DNA of 64,000 nucleotides from Trichomonas vaginalis G3 (taxonomy: Eukaryota; Parabasalia; Trichomonadida; Trichomonadidae). Positions 52,752-62,841 of this stretch are shown in pieces. The notes below the pieces were generated by a model that worked only from the letters and a program-made list of their open reading frames with translations, had not been told where the DNA came from and searched no databases. The stretch spans positions 13,454,001-13,518,000 of the forward strand of contig NC_067205.1 in assembly GCF_026262505.1 (NCBI RefSeq). Reading direction: 5' to 3'. How positions within the stretch are numbered: position 1 is the first letter of the stretch; each line of letters starts with the position of its first letter. Position numbers and translations under genes: made by a program.

Positions 52752-53366
52752 TTAATTTACTAAAACATATTTCAAGCAAAGTTTATAGTCAGTAGATAGT
52801 TTTGTATACTCGTTCGAATATTTATACTTAAACTCAACTCCTGTAGTTCCTGGTGTTTCAATGATGCGGATGTTACCTATTTTCATGAATAGTGGAGTTT
52901 GACCACAGCATTCGATTTCAGGGTCGAGATAGTCAATGACACATTGTTTCCCTGTTATTCGTGAGATAACATTTTCAAGGTCCTCCTTTGTTAGAATTAT
53001 TTGGTTCTTACTTATAAGATTTGTCAAAAGCTTCTTATCGTCTTTGAGTAAAATTGTTTGGTATAACTGAAGAAGGTAATGGTCTACGTTATCTGAAGGG
53101 TTTGTTTGAACATTTGTGTAAGGGTTGTCGTTGGCTTCTCTTGAAAGAACTTGGTCCAGTGGTGGATACTCTAACTTAACATCTGATGTAGCGTTAGCGT
53201 TTGAAGCTGTGTTTAAATTCACCGACTTAAGATCTGGTTCTTTTTCTTTCAAACACTCCGAACTATAGTTCTTTATGACAATATTGTTTGTCGTTCGTGA
53301 GTCAACATTTGATGTTGGTTCAATTGGAACATTAACGGCACCAGCTAAGATGGATTTGCTTCTCAT
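52752..53366 (-). CDS. Unknown Polinton protein, 204 aa
   Basis: Near-identical to 4553-5203 apart from the 12 residues that the copy A version has from a GC-rich insert. It starts at ATG 53366 and diverges from the plus-strand gene at 53392 with 25 bases between. No domain recognised. Confidence 0.6.
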   Translation of the reverse strand: MRSKSILAGAVNVPIEPTSNVDSRTTNNIVIKNYSSECLKEKEPDLKSVNLNTASNANATSDVKLEYPPLDQVLSREANDNPYTNVQTNPSDNVDHYLLQLYQTILLKDDKKLLTNLISKNQIILTKEDLENVISRITGKQCVIDYLDPEIECCGQTPLFMKIGNIRIIETPGTTGVEFKYKYSNEYTKLSTDYKLCLKYVLVN

Positions 53367-53391
53367 TTCATATAGAATAAAAACCTTTTAT

Positions 53392-53793
53392 ATGTATGAA
53401 ATGAACAATATACTCGACAAGGGTTTGAATGTAAAGCTAACGAATGAAAATATTGTTGAATTCACTGAGACAGGTGCTGTGTATAAAGATGTAGAACTAC
53501 TGAACAAAAGAGCTAAGGAAAGAAGCAGGAACATGAACAAAGGGTGGAAGCCTATAAAAATTTATGTCAATGATGGCTCAGGAGGTTCAAACATAAAGTA
53601 TGCAGAAAGTTATAGAGTTTATGCTCTCAAAGGTGAAAAGCCTTCATTTAAGAACAGCTATTCTAACGCATATCCTCAAAAGCTAACGGATGGAGAAGTG
53701 GATGATATGAATGACAGCAAAAATATTAACAGAAATGGCGACAGAGATGCATGGAATTTGTTTACCATCAGTCAATTGAAGGTTAAACTTTAA
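53392..53793 (+). CDS. Unknown Polinton protein, 133 aa
   Basis: Same length and almost the same sequence as 5229-5630 (WKPIKIYVNDGSGGSN, NRNGDRDAWNLFTI). The start is the ATG at 53392 on the same reasoning. It overlaps the ATPase 3' end by four bases. Confidence 0.6.
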   Translation: MYEMNNILDKGLNVKLTNENIVEFTETGAVYKDVELLNKRAKERSRNMNKGWKPIKIYVNDGSGGSNIKYAESYRVYALKGEKPSFKNSYSNAYPQKLTDGEVDDMNDSKNINRNGDRDAWNLFTISQLKVKL

Positions 53794-54677
53794 AACAATG
53801 TTGGTCGTTCCCATGGAATATTTTTGACTTTAATGGTATTAGTCATGATATGAATCTCAAGGTATGAACGAGGAGAGATGAGAGACTTATATGCTTCCCA
53901 AATTTCTTCAAAAGGTAATGTTATACCTGACTGTTTCCAAATGAGTTCAATATCATAACGTGAGAAACCTTGAAAGATAACGAAGTCAGTTATGAGACGT
54001 TTTATGTTTAAAGCTAAAAACCTCCATGTTTGCATAAGTATTGCTACAGTTAAAAGGTAATGTCTGACTTTAGTAATGATGTTAGCTAATGGTGAGTCTG
54101 GTTTTGACACTAAACCTTTTCCGGCGAAGTCGTCGCAAACGAGCAGAGTATTTGAAGGATATTTTTTGAAGGGGTATTTTGAAAGTTTTGATAGAATGTA
54201 GTTTGTAAGTCGTTTCATATCGTAAACTCCTGAGTACTGACGTAAGTGGTGTTTGTCAATAATTCTTTCCATCTCCTCAGAAGTCTTTTGCATTCCTGAC
54301 TGTATGAACTCTACGATGGCATAATATTTCCTCTTACGTCGAATGTAACGTTGAAGAAATTCAATGAGTTCACTGTCTGGAACTTTAACGACAGAGGCTT
54401 GAACTTTTGACATAAATGTTTTCGCTGTTGAATCCATAGAGTCTGAAGTTGCTGATATAATGATTTGGTCATAGTAAGAGTCGTTTCCTAAACGCTCTGT
54501 TATGAGTATATGACGAATGAGGTTAAATGTCTTACCTGAACCCATCTTTCCACAATAGAAATACACACCATTTGAACAGAACTCATAATCTTTGCTGAAA
54601 GGAAGAATAAGAGAAGAGTTAAGTTTGTCTGTAGTTTCATTCATGTCTTCATCTACGTCATGTATTAAATGCTTCAT
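53790..54677 (-). CDS. Polinton DNA-packaging ATPase (second copy)
   Basis: 295 aa, with the same Walker A GKMGSGKT and Walker B-like LLVCDDFAG as the copy at 5627-6514, which it matches at about 98% of residues. Differences cluster near the N-terminus (ETTDKLN instead of ESSEKLN). The frame looks whole. The close match indicates recent relationship of the two elements. Confidence 0.8.
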   Translation of the reverse strand: MKHLIHDVDEDMNETTDKLNSSLILPFSKDYEFCSNGVYFYCGKMGSGKTFNLIRHILITERLGNDSYYDQIIISATSDSMDSTAKTFMSKVQASVVKVPDSELIEFLQRYIRRKRKYYAIVEFIQSGMQKTSEEMERIIDKHHLRQYSGVYDMKRLTNYILSKLSKYPFKKYPSNTLLVCDDFAGKGLVSKPDSPLANIITKVRHYLLTVAILMQTWRFLALNIKRLITDFVIFQGFSRYDIELIWKQSGITLPFEEIWEAYKSLISPRSYLEIHIMTNTIKVKNIPWERPTLF

Positions 54678-54693
54678 TTTATCTCCATTAAAA

Positions 54694-55576
54694 ATGCAAG
54701 TCAGAAATATTCAGAACATAGCACCGAGTCTAACTGACAAGAGTATAAAGATATACTATGAACATGTTATGATGAAACCAACCAAAATTCAAGAAAAGTC
54801 AGTATACTTATGAATATCCAAGACACTGGGTAGAGTATGTAGGAGGTGAGAAAGCTATTGAAATCAGACAGGTTCGAAGTATTCCAGCAGGAAGAACAAT
54901 ATTATTGAAGAACTTTAATGTTTTGAGATATAATGATGAAACAAAGAAGCAAGATAGTTTCCCTGTTGCTGTGTATGTGAACCTAGACACAGGAGATGAC
55001 ATGAAAGTTTTTAACACAAAGCTTCAAACGGTAGTGAGAGAACAACTGACTGCGGAAGGGCATCCATTACCTTCAGAAGTTACCATAGCATATAATTTTG
55101 AAACAAACTCAATAGATTTTAAAGTCATCTCTGCAAAGAAGTCAGGATTTACATTTAATGAAGCAGATGTATATTCGAATGAAAACTTCAAAGCTATTGC
55201 ATGGTTAGATAATGACGATTGCTTTAAGAAAATCTTTAAATTCAGTGACTCAACGATGTCAATAGATGACCTTCGTGGAATGTTACCATCGACGTTTACA
55301 GTAGAAGGTTCAGCAGGATTGCTTACAAGATTGTCAATTGGTGGTATTTGGTCTCGTGAGAACATTGTTATAAAATCCAGTATAAGTGAATTTGCTGAAG
55401 AATCTATATTATGTCTTTCAAACTATATGTATTCGCCGCCAAAGCATTATAGTATAACAAACTTTGTCAGTAAGTTTAACATAAGACTTGTCGAACCTTC
55501 TTCAATGAAAGATGTTGTGCTACCTAAAGATGGAAAGGATGGACTCATTATTGAGATGATTTTAATAGCATATTAA
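54694..55576 (+). pseudogene. Unknown Polinton structural-type protein (second copy)
   Basis: Counterpart of 6531-7411, with the same beta-rich body. It begins 16 bases from the ATPase start in the opposite direction. It is broken at least once. Function unknown. Confidence 0.5.
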
Positions 55577-55685
55577 ATGAGCTTGTTCTTGAAGGTCATT
55601 CATGATGAAATAACTGTTGTAGAAGATGTTAGCAATTGTTCAGACTTTTGAAGCGTATAGATGATATAAGAAAGAAGTTAGATAG

Positions 55686-55711
55686 ACCGCAAAGCGGTGA
55701 GGGCGAAGCCC
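55686..55711. repeat. GC-rich double hairpin micro-insert (e)
   Basis: ACCGCAAAGCGGT (55686-55698) and GGGCGAAGCCC (55701-55711). Copy A lacks it at about 7510. Confidence 0.75.
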
Positions 55712-55800
55712 GTGAGAACGCTTATGTTTCATTGACTTTCTCCAGTAACGAGAACTTTTATGAGATAATATTGAAGAGAGATGATTTTAATATGGTGTAA

Positions 55801-56321
55801 ATGGTAGCTTGGGCAGCTTTAGGCGCAATGGGAACAAAAGCATTAGCATTTGGAGCAAAAGCACTTGGAGCTTATGACGCAGTAAATAAAATGAGTGGAG
55901 GAAGGGTTTCAAAGACATTAGATGCAAATAAAGGAAAGATTGGAGGCTGGTTGCAAAGAAGTTAAGATTAAATAAAATAGGGCTCATAAATAAAGCATCC
56001 AATTTGGTTGCGACTGAGTCAGAAAATGCTTTAGGAAAGGACGATGAGTTTGCAAAACACGCAAAAGACTTTAATGACCAGATGAAAGGTGAAACAATGC
56101 ATTTAAATAGAGTCGATGGAACTAAAGAAAATGTTTCTTCTCCACCAGTAGTTCTTCCGTCCTATGGAATGTATGGAAACCCTTACGAAAGACCATTTGA
56201 CCCATTGACTGGTGGAAGTAACTGGTATCATTACGGCCGAAGAAGAAAGACAGTCAAGTTGGAGACAGACGTGAAGAAAGCAACTAAAAAGAAACCAAGG
56301 AAGAGAGTTATAAAGCAATGA
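55801..56321 (+). pseudogene. Polinton basic minor protein (second copy)
   Basis: Counterpart of 7611-8122: Ala/Gly-rich amphipathic head, Pro/Gly/Tyr-rich middle and KKATKKKPRKRVIKQ tail. Broken. Confidence 0.45.
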
Positions 56322-56330
56322 ATTCAACAG

Positions 56331-56358
56331 ACCCAAAGGGTCAGAGCCGCTTTGCGGC
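56331..56358. repeat. GC-rich double hairpin micro-insert (f)
   Basis: ACCCAAAGGGT (56331-56341) and GCCGCTTTGCGGC (56346-56358) just after the basic-protein stop. Copy A lacks it at 8136. Confidence 0.75.
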
Positions 56359-56373
56359 TAGGGTGAAAAAAGA

Positions 56374-56387
56374 GGTGAGATCTCACC
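56374..56387. repeat. 14-bp palindrome, co-varying with 8155-8168
   Basis: GGTGAGATCTCACC; both arms differ from the copy A version in a compensating way. Confidence 0.6.
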
Positions 56388-56495
56388 ACTTCACCTAAAT
56401 CTATTTTTGTGCTATGTTTTCATACGTGTGAGGGTGGTGATATCATTTATTTTTAAGTTTATTTTATTTTTACTGAAAATTTTATTTGGATGTAA

Positions 56496-56781
56496 ATGAC
56501 AGAACAAAAGAACTCATTCGAATTCCACAGTATAACAAACATACATTTAAAACATTTATTCTTCCTTCCTGAGCATAACATGTTCTTTTCAAATACATCC
56601 GAGACCAGTTGACTTTTCATTGACTGTGTATAAAGATAGAAATAGTTATATCATTAAACCATACGATGACGAAGGTAAGTTATGTAAATTGTACGTTAAG
56701 AAGTTAGAGAAAGTTTATGGCTTCAAGTATGACTACAATAGGGTTAACACTGATGATGAAGATATTGAGGAAAATTTATGA
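56496..56781 (+). pseudogene. Small unknown Polinton ORF (second copy)
   Basis: Counterpart of the 94-aa frame at 8276-8560, recognisable by KLCKLYVKKLEKVYGFKYDY and the acidic end. Broken. Confidence 0.45.
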
Positions 56782-57016
56782 GAACATTAGTGAAGTCGTT
56801 AGTGAGAACGATAGTGAGAACGTTTATTTTTTTACATTAGTGAGTTCGTTAGTGAGGTGAAGTGGTTGGTGGTTTTGTAAATATTTAAGGTTAAGTTAGT
56901 GTTGTCGTTTGTGTTTGTGTTGTAAAATATACGTTAACGGGTTTGTAAAGTGTCAAACCGTTATGTTGGGTAAGGTGGAACGCAGTGCCGCCGTACCCAA
57001 CATAACCATACTAACT
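56778..57016. repeat. Right terminal inverted repeat of the short derivative
   Basis: It ends with CCCAACATAACCATACTAACT. It matches the terminus of copy A (8557-8817) and, inverted, 52065-52295. Confidence 0.85.
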
Positions 57017-57196
57017 AGTATAACGTTTGCGGTCAATGACAATAGCTAATGGTCTGACATACTGACCAAACTTAGATTCTTTCACAAACTTCTTGTTAAA
57101 GATAACATTAACATTTGAAGCATTATTGAACTCATTCTTGATGGCATTAGCGAGAGCATTGTATGAAAAGAACTTGCAATCTTGCATGTGTTTCAT
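57011..57196 (-). pseudogene. Small Polinton protein fragment, 61 codons
   Basis: ATG at 57196; MKHMQDCKFFSYNALANAIK then NEFNNASNVNVIFNKKFVKE and LAIVIDRKRY. Its 3' end runs into the terminal repeat of the short derivative, so the original end is not visible. No domain recognised. Confidence 0.4.
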
Positions 57197-57287
57197 TAAA
57201 ATAAAAATATTAAATTATTTTGAAAAATAACTTTAAAAAATCTAATCTAATTTTTTCAAAAAAATATTTTTTTATTTCCTACTAAAG

Positions 57288-60200
57288 ATGTATCGGAAGT
57301 TGTCTAAGTTAGAACACTCGGAAATAAAACAACTTCTTACAGAAGCTAATATAGATGTTGCAAAGCATTACGCAACAAACAAAAAAGCACTCGCTGACAT
57401 CCTCAATGACTATAATGGTGCAATAAGTTATGATAGAATTCATGAGTTCATAAAGCCGCAACGCGGGCGAGGACGAAGTCCATGCAAGAGCATTTCCTTT
57501 AAATGACGTTGCTATTGACTTATATCATAGACGTTCAGTACCTCATGAAGTAAGAAGAGAAATGTTTGACATAACAAATGCAAAGTTGGTGAAACAAGAA
57601 GAGAGACGACACACTGAAACAACAGAGAAGAGAGATGTTTAGAGCGCTATAGAACAAGTTCGCAAAGCTAACGATGTCATTCGTTCCATTGACGACAAAC
57701 CAAAAGAAGGTGAGAGATGGTTAAAGAAAGATGAAGAGAATAGGAAGAGAAATGTGAAGTCAGGGCAATAGACTCATTGACTTTAACATCGAAGCTTTAG
57801 ATGAACCAAACAGAGACTACTTACACAAACATTTCGGTAAGGTTTTCATGAGACTCTTAGAGAAGATTAAAATAAACTCCAACAAGATGGATGGTATGTT
57901 ATAAAACATGGTGGAAAGTATGAATGTTCTACGTTAAACCTCAATAATATTGGAACATTACTACATCAGCTCTTGAAGGAGAACTTTATATCAGAGATAG
58001 AAGCAAATGCTGCAGGTATTGTTGAAATGCACTATGACTTCTTCTTGACAAACATAAAGAATCTTACTGAAATAAAGATGTATGATTTAACAGAATATGA
58101 AGGCTTAACGATGTCAGATGTAAAGAAAGGCAAACCAAAAAAGAGACCATATAGAGATGGAAAAGCACACTGACAAATGACCAGAAAAGCCATTTTGGAA
58201 GCTCTTAACAAACAGGAAACCCAGCACTTATAGAAAGCTTTTGGAAAGATAATGGTGAAAAGAAGTTTTATAAGAAGAGAAGCGGTCAGTTCTGGAAGTA
58301 TCTTTGCACATTACCTATAAATCTTGAACGCTACCAAATCTTCAATGAACTGAACAAAAGAACTGCAACACTTATGACAGAAGATAACTGCTTCGTTTAT
58401 GCTTGCATTCAGGCTGGAGTAAATGAAGAAACTATTGACCACATGAGAGAAGTCATTCGTGTTAGAGACTTTCCTCAAAGTAAAGTACAAGAAATTTCTG
58501 ACGCAACTGGTATAGCATTTAATGTTACCATTGGTTATTTCAATGACTCAAGACATAATGAAATAAAGAGATATATACCAAAAGAATGTGAAACTGTTCG
58601 AACTATTGACTTACTTTTTGTTGAAGACCACTACATGCTAAATGAAAGATTACCAATGACAACATATTTCATTCGCAACTATATAGAAATCTTGAAGGAG
58701 TGTGGTGGAATGAACATTGAGAAACAGATGAAGATTTATACAAAGAGAGAAGATTAAATATGTAGTTCGCATGGATAGAACTACACCGCTATGGGATGTT
58801 ATGAAAACATTGTGGGAGTGCAAATATTTCGAACCTATTTCTTATGGAGAACTTTTCACATATACGACTGACTTATATAAACAGAACCTTGCACCATTTA
58901 AAGATTTGACATATGCTCCAAAGTATTGTGTACAACTGAAGAAGAAAGCAGAGTCAAAAGAAGTAAATAAAGCTAAATGTAAGTTCATTCCTGAGCAGTT
59001 TTCTTTGCTGACTTTGAGTGTAGCACAGACGGCTTTCATAAAGCTTTTAACATCTGTTACGACAGTGAAGATGGTTCAGTGAGTGAAAGCATATGGGGTC
59101 AAACTGTGCAACAGAATTTTTGGAACGACTTCCTGACAAGAGTTTAATATATTTCCATAACCTCAGTTATGATATAAACTTCATCTTAAGACACATGACA
59201 GAAGTGAAAGGAACTCCCATCATTAAAGGTTCACGAACAATGCAAATAACTGGCTTATATAAAGGAAGGGCAATTATTATAAAAGACTCTTACAGTGTTA
59301 TAAATAAGAAGCTTAAACTATTTCCTGCTATGTTTAACTTACAAACAGGACCGAAAGAAGTATTTCCATACAACTACTACAGCAGTGTTTTGTTAGCAAA
59401 TGACAACAGAACTGGTGTCATTTCTGAAGCATGTAAGTTTATCCGGGATGCAGATACATTTATGAAAAACATAGATTCCATCAAAGGTTGCAGAATAGAT
59501 GAAAACCATTTCGATTTAGAAAAATATAGCACATTTTATTGCAAACAAGATGTAAGAATTTTAAGAGAAGGTTTTGTTAAGTTCCGCAATGACATATTGA
59601 AAGAATTTGATTTAAACGTTTATGACTACGTTAGTATTTGTTCAATTGCTAACAAATTGTTTGAGAACAGAGTGTACTTCCCGAATGGAAATTTATATGA
59701 TCTCTCAAATAAACCAAGAGAATTTATTTCACGCTGTATTCAAGGTGGAAGATGTATGCTGTCAGATAACATTAAACAAAAGAGCGAAAAGAAACTCATT
59801 GCTGACTTCGACGCTGTTTCATTATATCCATCAGCTATAGCAAGACTTTATACTTTAGAAGGAATTCCAAAGGTTATGAAGGATGAGATGTTAAGTTCTG
59901 AATATTTGTTAAAGCATTTATTCGATGACGACCAAAAGGAACCCATTGGTGAAAAGTTTATGTCTGGCTTCTTTGTTCTCATTAAGATAACAGAGATTGG
60001 AATACATAGACACTTTCCTTTAATAGTTTGTGACCCTGAACTAAATCCAGAACTTAACGTTCCCAGAAGTTCAAACACTTGCTGTTTAATGTATGTTGAC
60101 CATATAACATTACAAGACCTCAAAATATCAAGGTGTCAAATGTGAAGTGTTGCAAGGATACTATTACGATGGAAACAGAGATATTAGAATAAGAGATGAA

Positions 60201-61023
60201 GTAAAGAAGTTGTTTGAGTTAAGGTTAAAGTATAAGAAAGAAGGAAATCCTTTGCAAGAAAATATAAAGCTCATTCTGAACAGTATTTATGGCAAAACTA
60301 TTCTATCTCCTATTGAGTCAAAAATAACCATAGTAGATGACAAAGATGCTATAAGATATGCCATCAGAAACTACAACCATATAGTGAAGTTCGAAGGTTT
60401 GGATGGTTCAGATAAAACTATTTTCAAGCTAACGAAAAGCATTTGCAGACACTTTAACTTCTGTCCACTTGGTGTTAACATTCTGTCTATGTCGAAGAGA
60501 ATAATGTGTGAAGTATTCTGTACTGCTGAGGACTTAGGAATGGACATCTTTTATAGCGATACGGACAGTATGCATCTCTACATGAAGATATCCCTCGTTT
60601 AGCTGAAGAGTTTGAGAAACGTTATGGAAGAGTTCTCATTGGTAAAAACCTTGGTCAATTTCATAGCGACTTTGCAGAAATCACAAAAGATAAACAAAGT
60701 TTAGCATACAAGTCAATATTTTGTGAAAGAAGACTTACATAGACTTACTCACGAATGATTTAAATGAAGTTGCATTTCACTGCAGAATGAAAGGCGTGAA
60801 GCAAGATGTTATTGCTTTAACCGCTAATGAAATGTTTCCTGACTCTGTTCAGTGTTTCTATGATGAAGATAAAGGTTTAATGGTTCCGCAAGGAACATAT
60901 GACAAAGACTCTGAGTTCAGTTTAATGAAACTTTACAAAGCACTTTATGACGGTCAGAGATTGGATTTGACTTATGTAAGTCATGTCAACCTTGCTTTGA
61001 AGAGAAGTTTAACTTCTCAATAA
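57288..61023 (+). pseudogene. Polinton protein-primed DNA polymerase B
   Basis: Regions of a protein-primed family B polymerase follow in order. A SAP-like N-terminal segment (57288-57506) is followed by a helical region, and by a conserved NCFVYACIQAG region (58374-58757). Then come exonuclease motifs (FHNLSYDINF near 59155; YCKQDVRILREG near 59535), polymerase motif A (DFDAVSLYPSAIAR near 59805), motif B (LILNSIYGKT near 60275) and motif C (YSDTDSMHL near 60550), and the C-terminal part to 61023. It would replicate the element with a protein primer. It is broken, with about half a dozen breaks. A GC-rich micro-insert lies at 57456-57481. Confidence 0.8.
57456..57481. repeat. GC-rich double hairpin micro-insert (g)
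   Basis: CCGCAACGCGG (57456-57466) and GGACGAAGTCC (57471-57481), inside the polymerase region. Confidence 0.7.
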
Positions 61024-61107
61024 CGACTAAAACAAGCTTTATTCGTAAGTTGAAGTTCTGAGGTCATTTATTTTTGTCAGTAATGAGGTCATTCGTGATA
61101 AAAATAA

Positions 61108-61132
61108 GCCGCTAGCGGCAAGGGCGAAGCCC
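61108..61132. repeat. GC-rich double hairpin micro-insert (h)
   Basis: GCCGCTAGCGGC (61108-61119) and GGGCGAAGCCC (61122-61132), between convergent genes. Confidence 0.75.
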
Positions 61133-61142
61133 ATGTGGTCAT

Positions 61143-61712
61143 TTACAATACTGCGATGGTAGAGTTTAAGAGTTGTGCTTCAATGTAGAGACAGTCCTTA
61201 TGGTCTGGAGGTAAGAACACTGGGCAGTTATGGTCATGAGTTGAGAACATGTCTATCCAAAACTCACGATTGAAGCCAGTTAATTTATAATATTTAGGGT
61301 TAGGAAGTGGTGAAGTTCTTGTATGACCAATGAACTCATTTTCAACTCCCTTACTTAAGTTTGAATATAATATAGCTTGCTTTCTATCCCAAATGCCAGG
61401 TGTTACAATCTTTGAAAATTCATTTTTCCTCGGAAGCATTGCATAATAATTGAAAACATTCTTGAAGTCTTCATTGAGTTCAGAGATTTGAAATCTTATA
61501 CGTAATGGATTTTCTTTCTCTTTAGCGACTTCATTGAATGGTGAGAATACAACAAACTGACAGTCATGTGTTCCATCTTCATTTTCATTAAATTCATAAT
61601 GAAAGTCTATAAGTTGTGGCTGACTACCTTCTTCTTTCAGTTGTGCAAGAAACTCACGTAAAGGCTGTAAAGTTTGTACTTCAATGTTAAACTTTTTCTC
61701 GAACATTTTCAT
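61143..61712 (-). CDS. Unknown Polinton protein, 189 aa
   Basis: An intact minus-strand frame from ATG 61712, convergent with the polymerase. Mixed alpha/beta character: FHYEFNENEDGTHDCQFVVF, IRFQISELNEDFKNVFNYYA and HTRTSPLPNPKYYKLTGFNR. There is one Cys in the middle and HDHNCPVFLPPDHKDC with His/Cys pairs near the end that could bind metal. No family recognised. Confidence 0.5.
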   Translation of the reverse strand: MKMFEKKFNIEVQTLQPLREFLAQLKEEGSQPQLIDFHYEFNENEDGTHDCQFVVFSPFNEVAKEKENPLRIRFQISELNEDFKNVFNYYAMLPRKNEFSKIVTPGIWDRKQAILYSNLSKGVENEFIGHTRTSPLPNPKYYKLTGFNREFWIDMFSTHDHNCPVFLPPDHKDCLYIEAQLLNSTIAVL

Positions 61713-61724
61713 TAAATGAAATCA

Positions 61725-62002
61725 TACATTGTTGCAATGTTGTATCGTCTTTAAAGTATTTGTATATGTGAATGTTTTGGGCGCTTAAAGACTGTTCGTC
61801 ATTTTCTATCTCGACTTGAAGTATAAAGTCAACCTTTCTGAAAGCACGTGTTATATACATAATTTGTTATGCCAATGTACTTCTCTTCATTTATGTTCAC
61901 AATCCAGTCTGTTGGAAACTTAAACGTTACTCTGTTCCCCTTTATTTTGACGTCAGGGTTTTCACTACTGAACGCAACAGATAAAGGTATTTGTCTATAC
62001 AT
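61725..62002 (-). pseudogene. Small beta-rich Polinton protein fragment
   Basis: From an ATG at 62002: MYRQIPLSVAFSSENPDVKI, then RVTFKFPTDWIVNINEEKYI. The pattern resembles a virion or adaptor protein but no family is recognised. Broken. Confidence 0.35.
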
Positions 62003-62052
62003 TTAATTCGGATAAAAATAACCATTTACTCTTTCTTGCTTCAGCTTCTTCT

Positions 62053-62268
62053 CTAGCTTTCTTCGCCAGCAAACGTGGGGTTCTTTTGTCTTCCAGCAGC
62101 TAATGCAGCAAGTTGTTTTTCACTAAGTTTTCTCTTTGGTCTTCTTCTGGCTTTTGTTCTTGTTTTTGTTCCGTCAGTTCGGAATAAAATTTGCTCACGA
62201 ATTTCTTTCTTCAATGCTTCAACATCTATGACCCCTTGGGTCTTGTCCGTAGGGCTTGTCTGAGTCAT
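62053..62268 (-). CDS. Small basic Polinton protein, 71 aa
   Basis: Starts at ATG 62268: MTQTSPTDKTQGVID, an acidic-basic helix KKEIREQILF, then RTKARRRPKRKLSEKQLAAL. Arg/Lys-rich tail suggests nucleic-acid binding. GACCCCTTGGGTC near 62230 is a palindrome inside it, possibly a degenerate micro-insert. Role unknown. Confidence 0.4.
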   Translation of the reverse strand: MTQTSPTDKTQGVIDVEALKKEIREQILFRTDGTKTRTKARRRPKRKLSEKQLAALAAGRQKNPTFAGEES

Positions 62269-62310
62269 TTGACTGCAGATAAAAACAAAAAAAACTTTAA
62301 CCGATGTAAA

Positions 62311-62472
62311 ATGAGCTTGTCAAAATCAGAGCGAGAGTCTATTATATTAAATGACGCAAGAGGAATACAACATCCTTTCTATTACGTAAGTCAGAGTAAA
62401 GATGGTAAAATATACGTAAGAAAAAGAAAGGTTCCATTAGCGAATGCAGAAAGCGACAACATTAAGGTGTGA
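62311..62472 (+). CDS. Small Polinton ORF, 53 aa
   Basis: Divergent from the 62053 gene; MSLSKSERESIILNDARGIQ and HPFYYVSQSKDGKIYVRKRK. Possibly the start of a longer gene upstream of the major capsid, reading on to about 62700. Unknown. Confidence 0.35.
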   Translation: MSLSKSERESIILNDARGIQHPFYYVSQSKDGKIYVRKRKVPLANAESDNIKV

Positions 62473-62841
62473 TATGGCAAGGATGAAGTCCATATAAAAC
62501 CTTCTGTTCAAACTGAGCCACCAATAGAACAGAAGAAAGAAGCCAGATGTTCTTTCAATAACGAACCAAGCTTATTGCAAAGTTCGTGAATTTCATTGAA
62601 AAGCAAACGAGTCAAAGAACCCTGACCCACCAGTGAAAGAAGTTGAGACAAAAGAGAATGTACAGTTCATTGAAAATGTCAAGAAACAACTTCCACCACG
62701 AATGCCAAGAAGAGAGTGAGAATAATGAAGTAAATAGATATTTTTATCTGAAGTAAATACATGCAGAACGAACAAGCTAAACGCAATTTACTCCAGCAGA
62801 GCATATTCATCAGATTCGCTCATATTTCGATATCATAGACA

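Larger units (their letters stand above)
52065..57016. mobile_element. Short Polinton derivative with both terminal repeats, 4.95 kb
   Basis: Inverted terminal repeats of about 231-239 bp at 52065-52295 and 56778-57016 begin with AGTTAGTAT, run through TTGGGTAC...TACCCAA and match the terminus of copy A. Between them lie only the genes that correspond to the right part of copy A (minor capsid end, 80-aa ORF, unknown minus and plus genes, ATPase, unknown, basic-tail protein, last ORF). Full Polintons are 15-20 kb, so this is a short, non-autonomous form. It is inserted into the helicase gene of copy B. The flanks show no clear duplication. The insert itself has several breaks; it is young, being very close to copy A. 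Confidence 0.8.
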
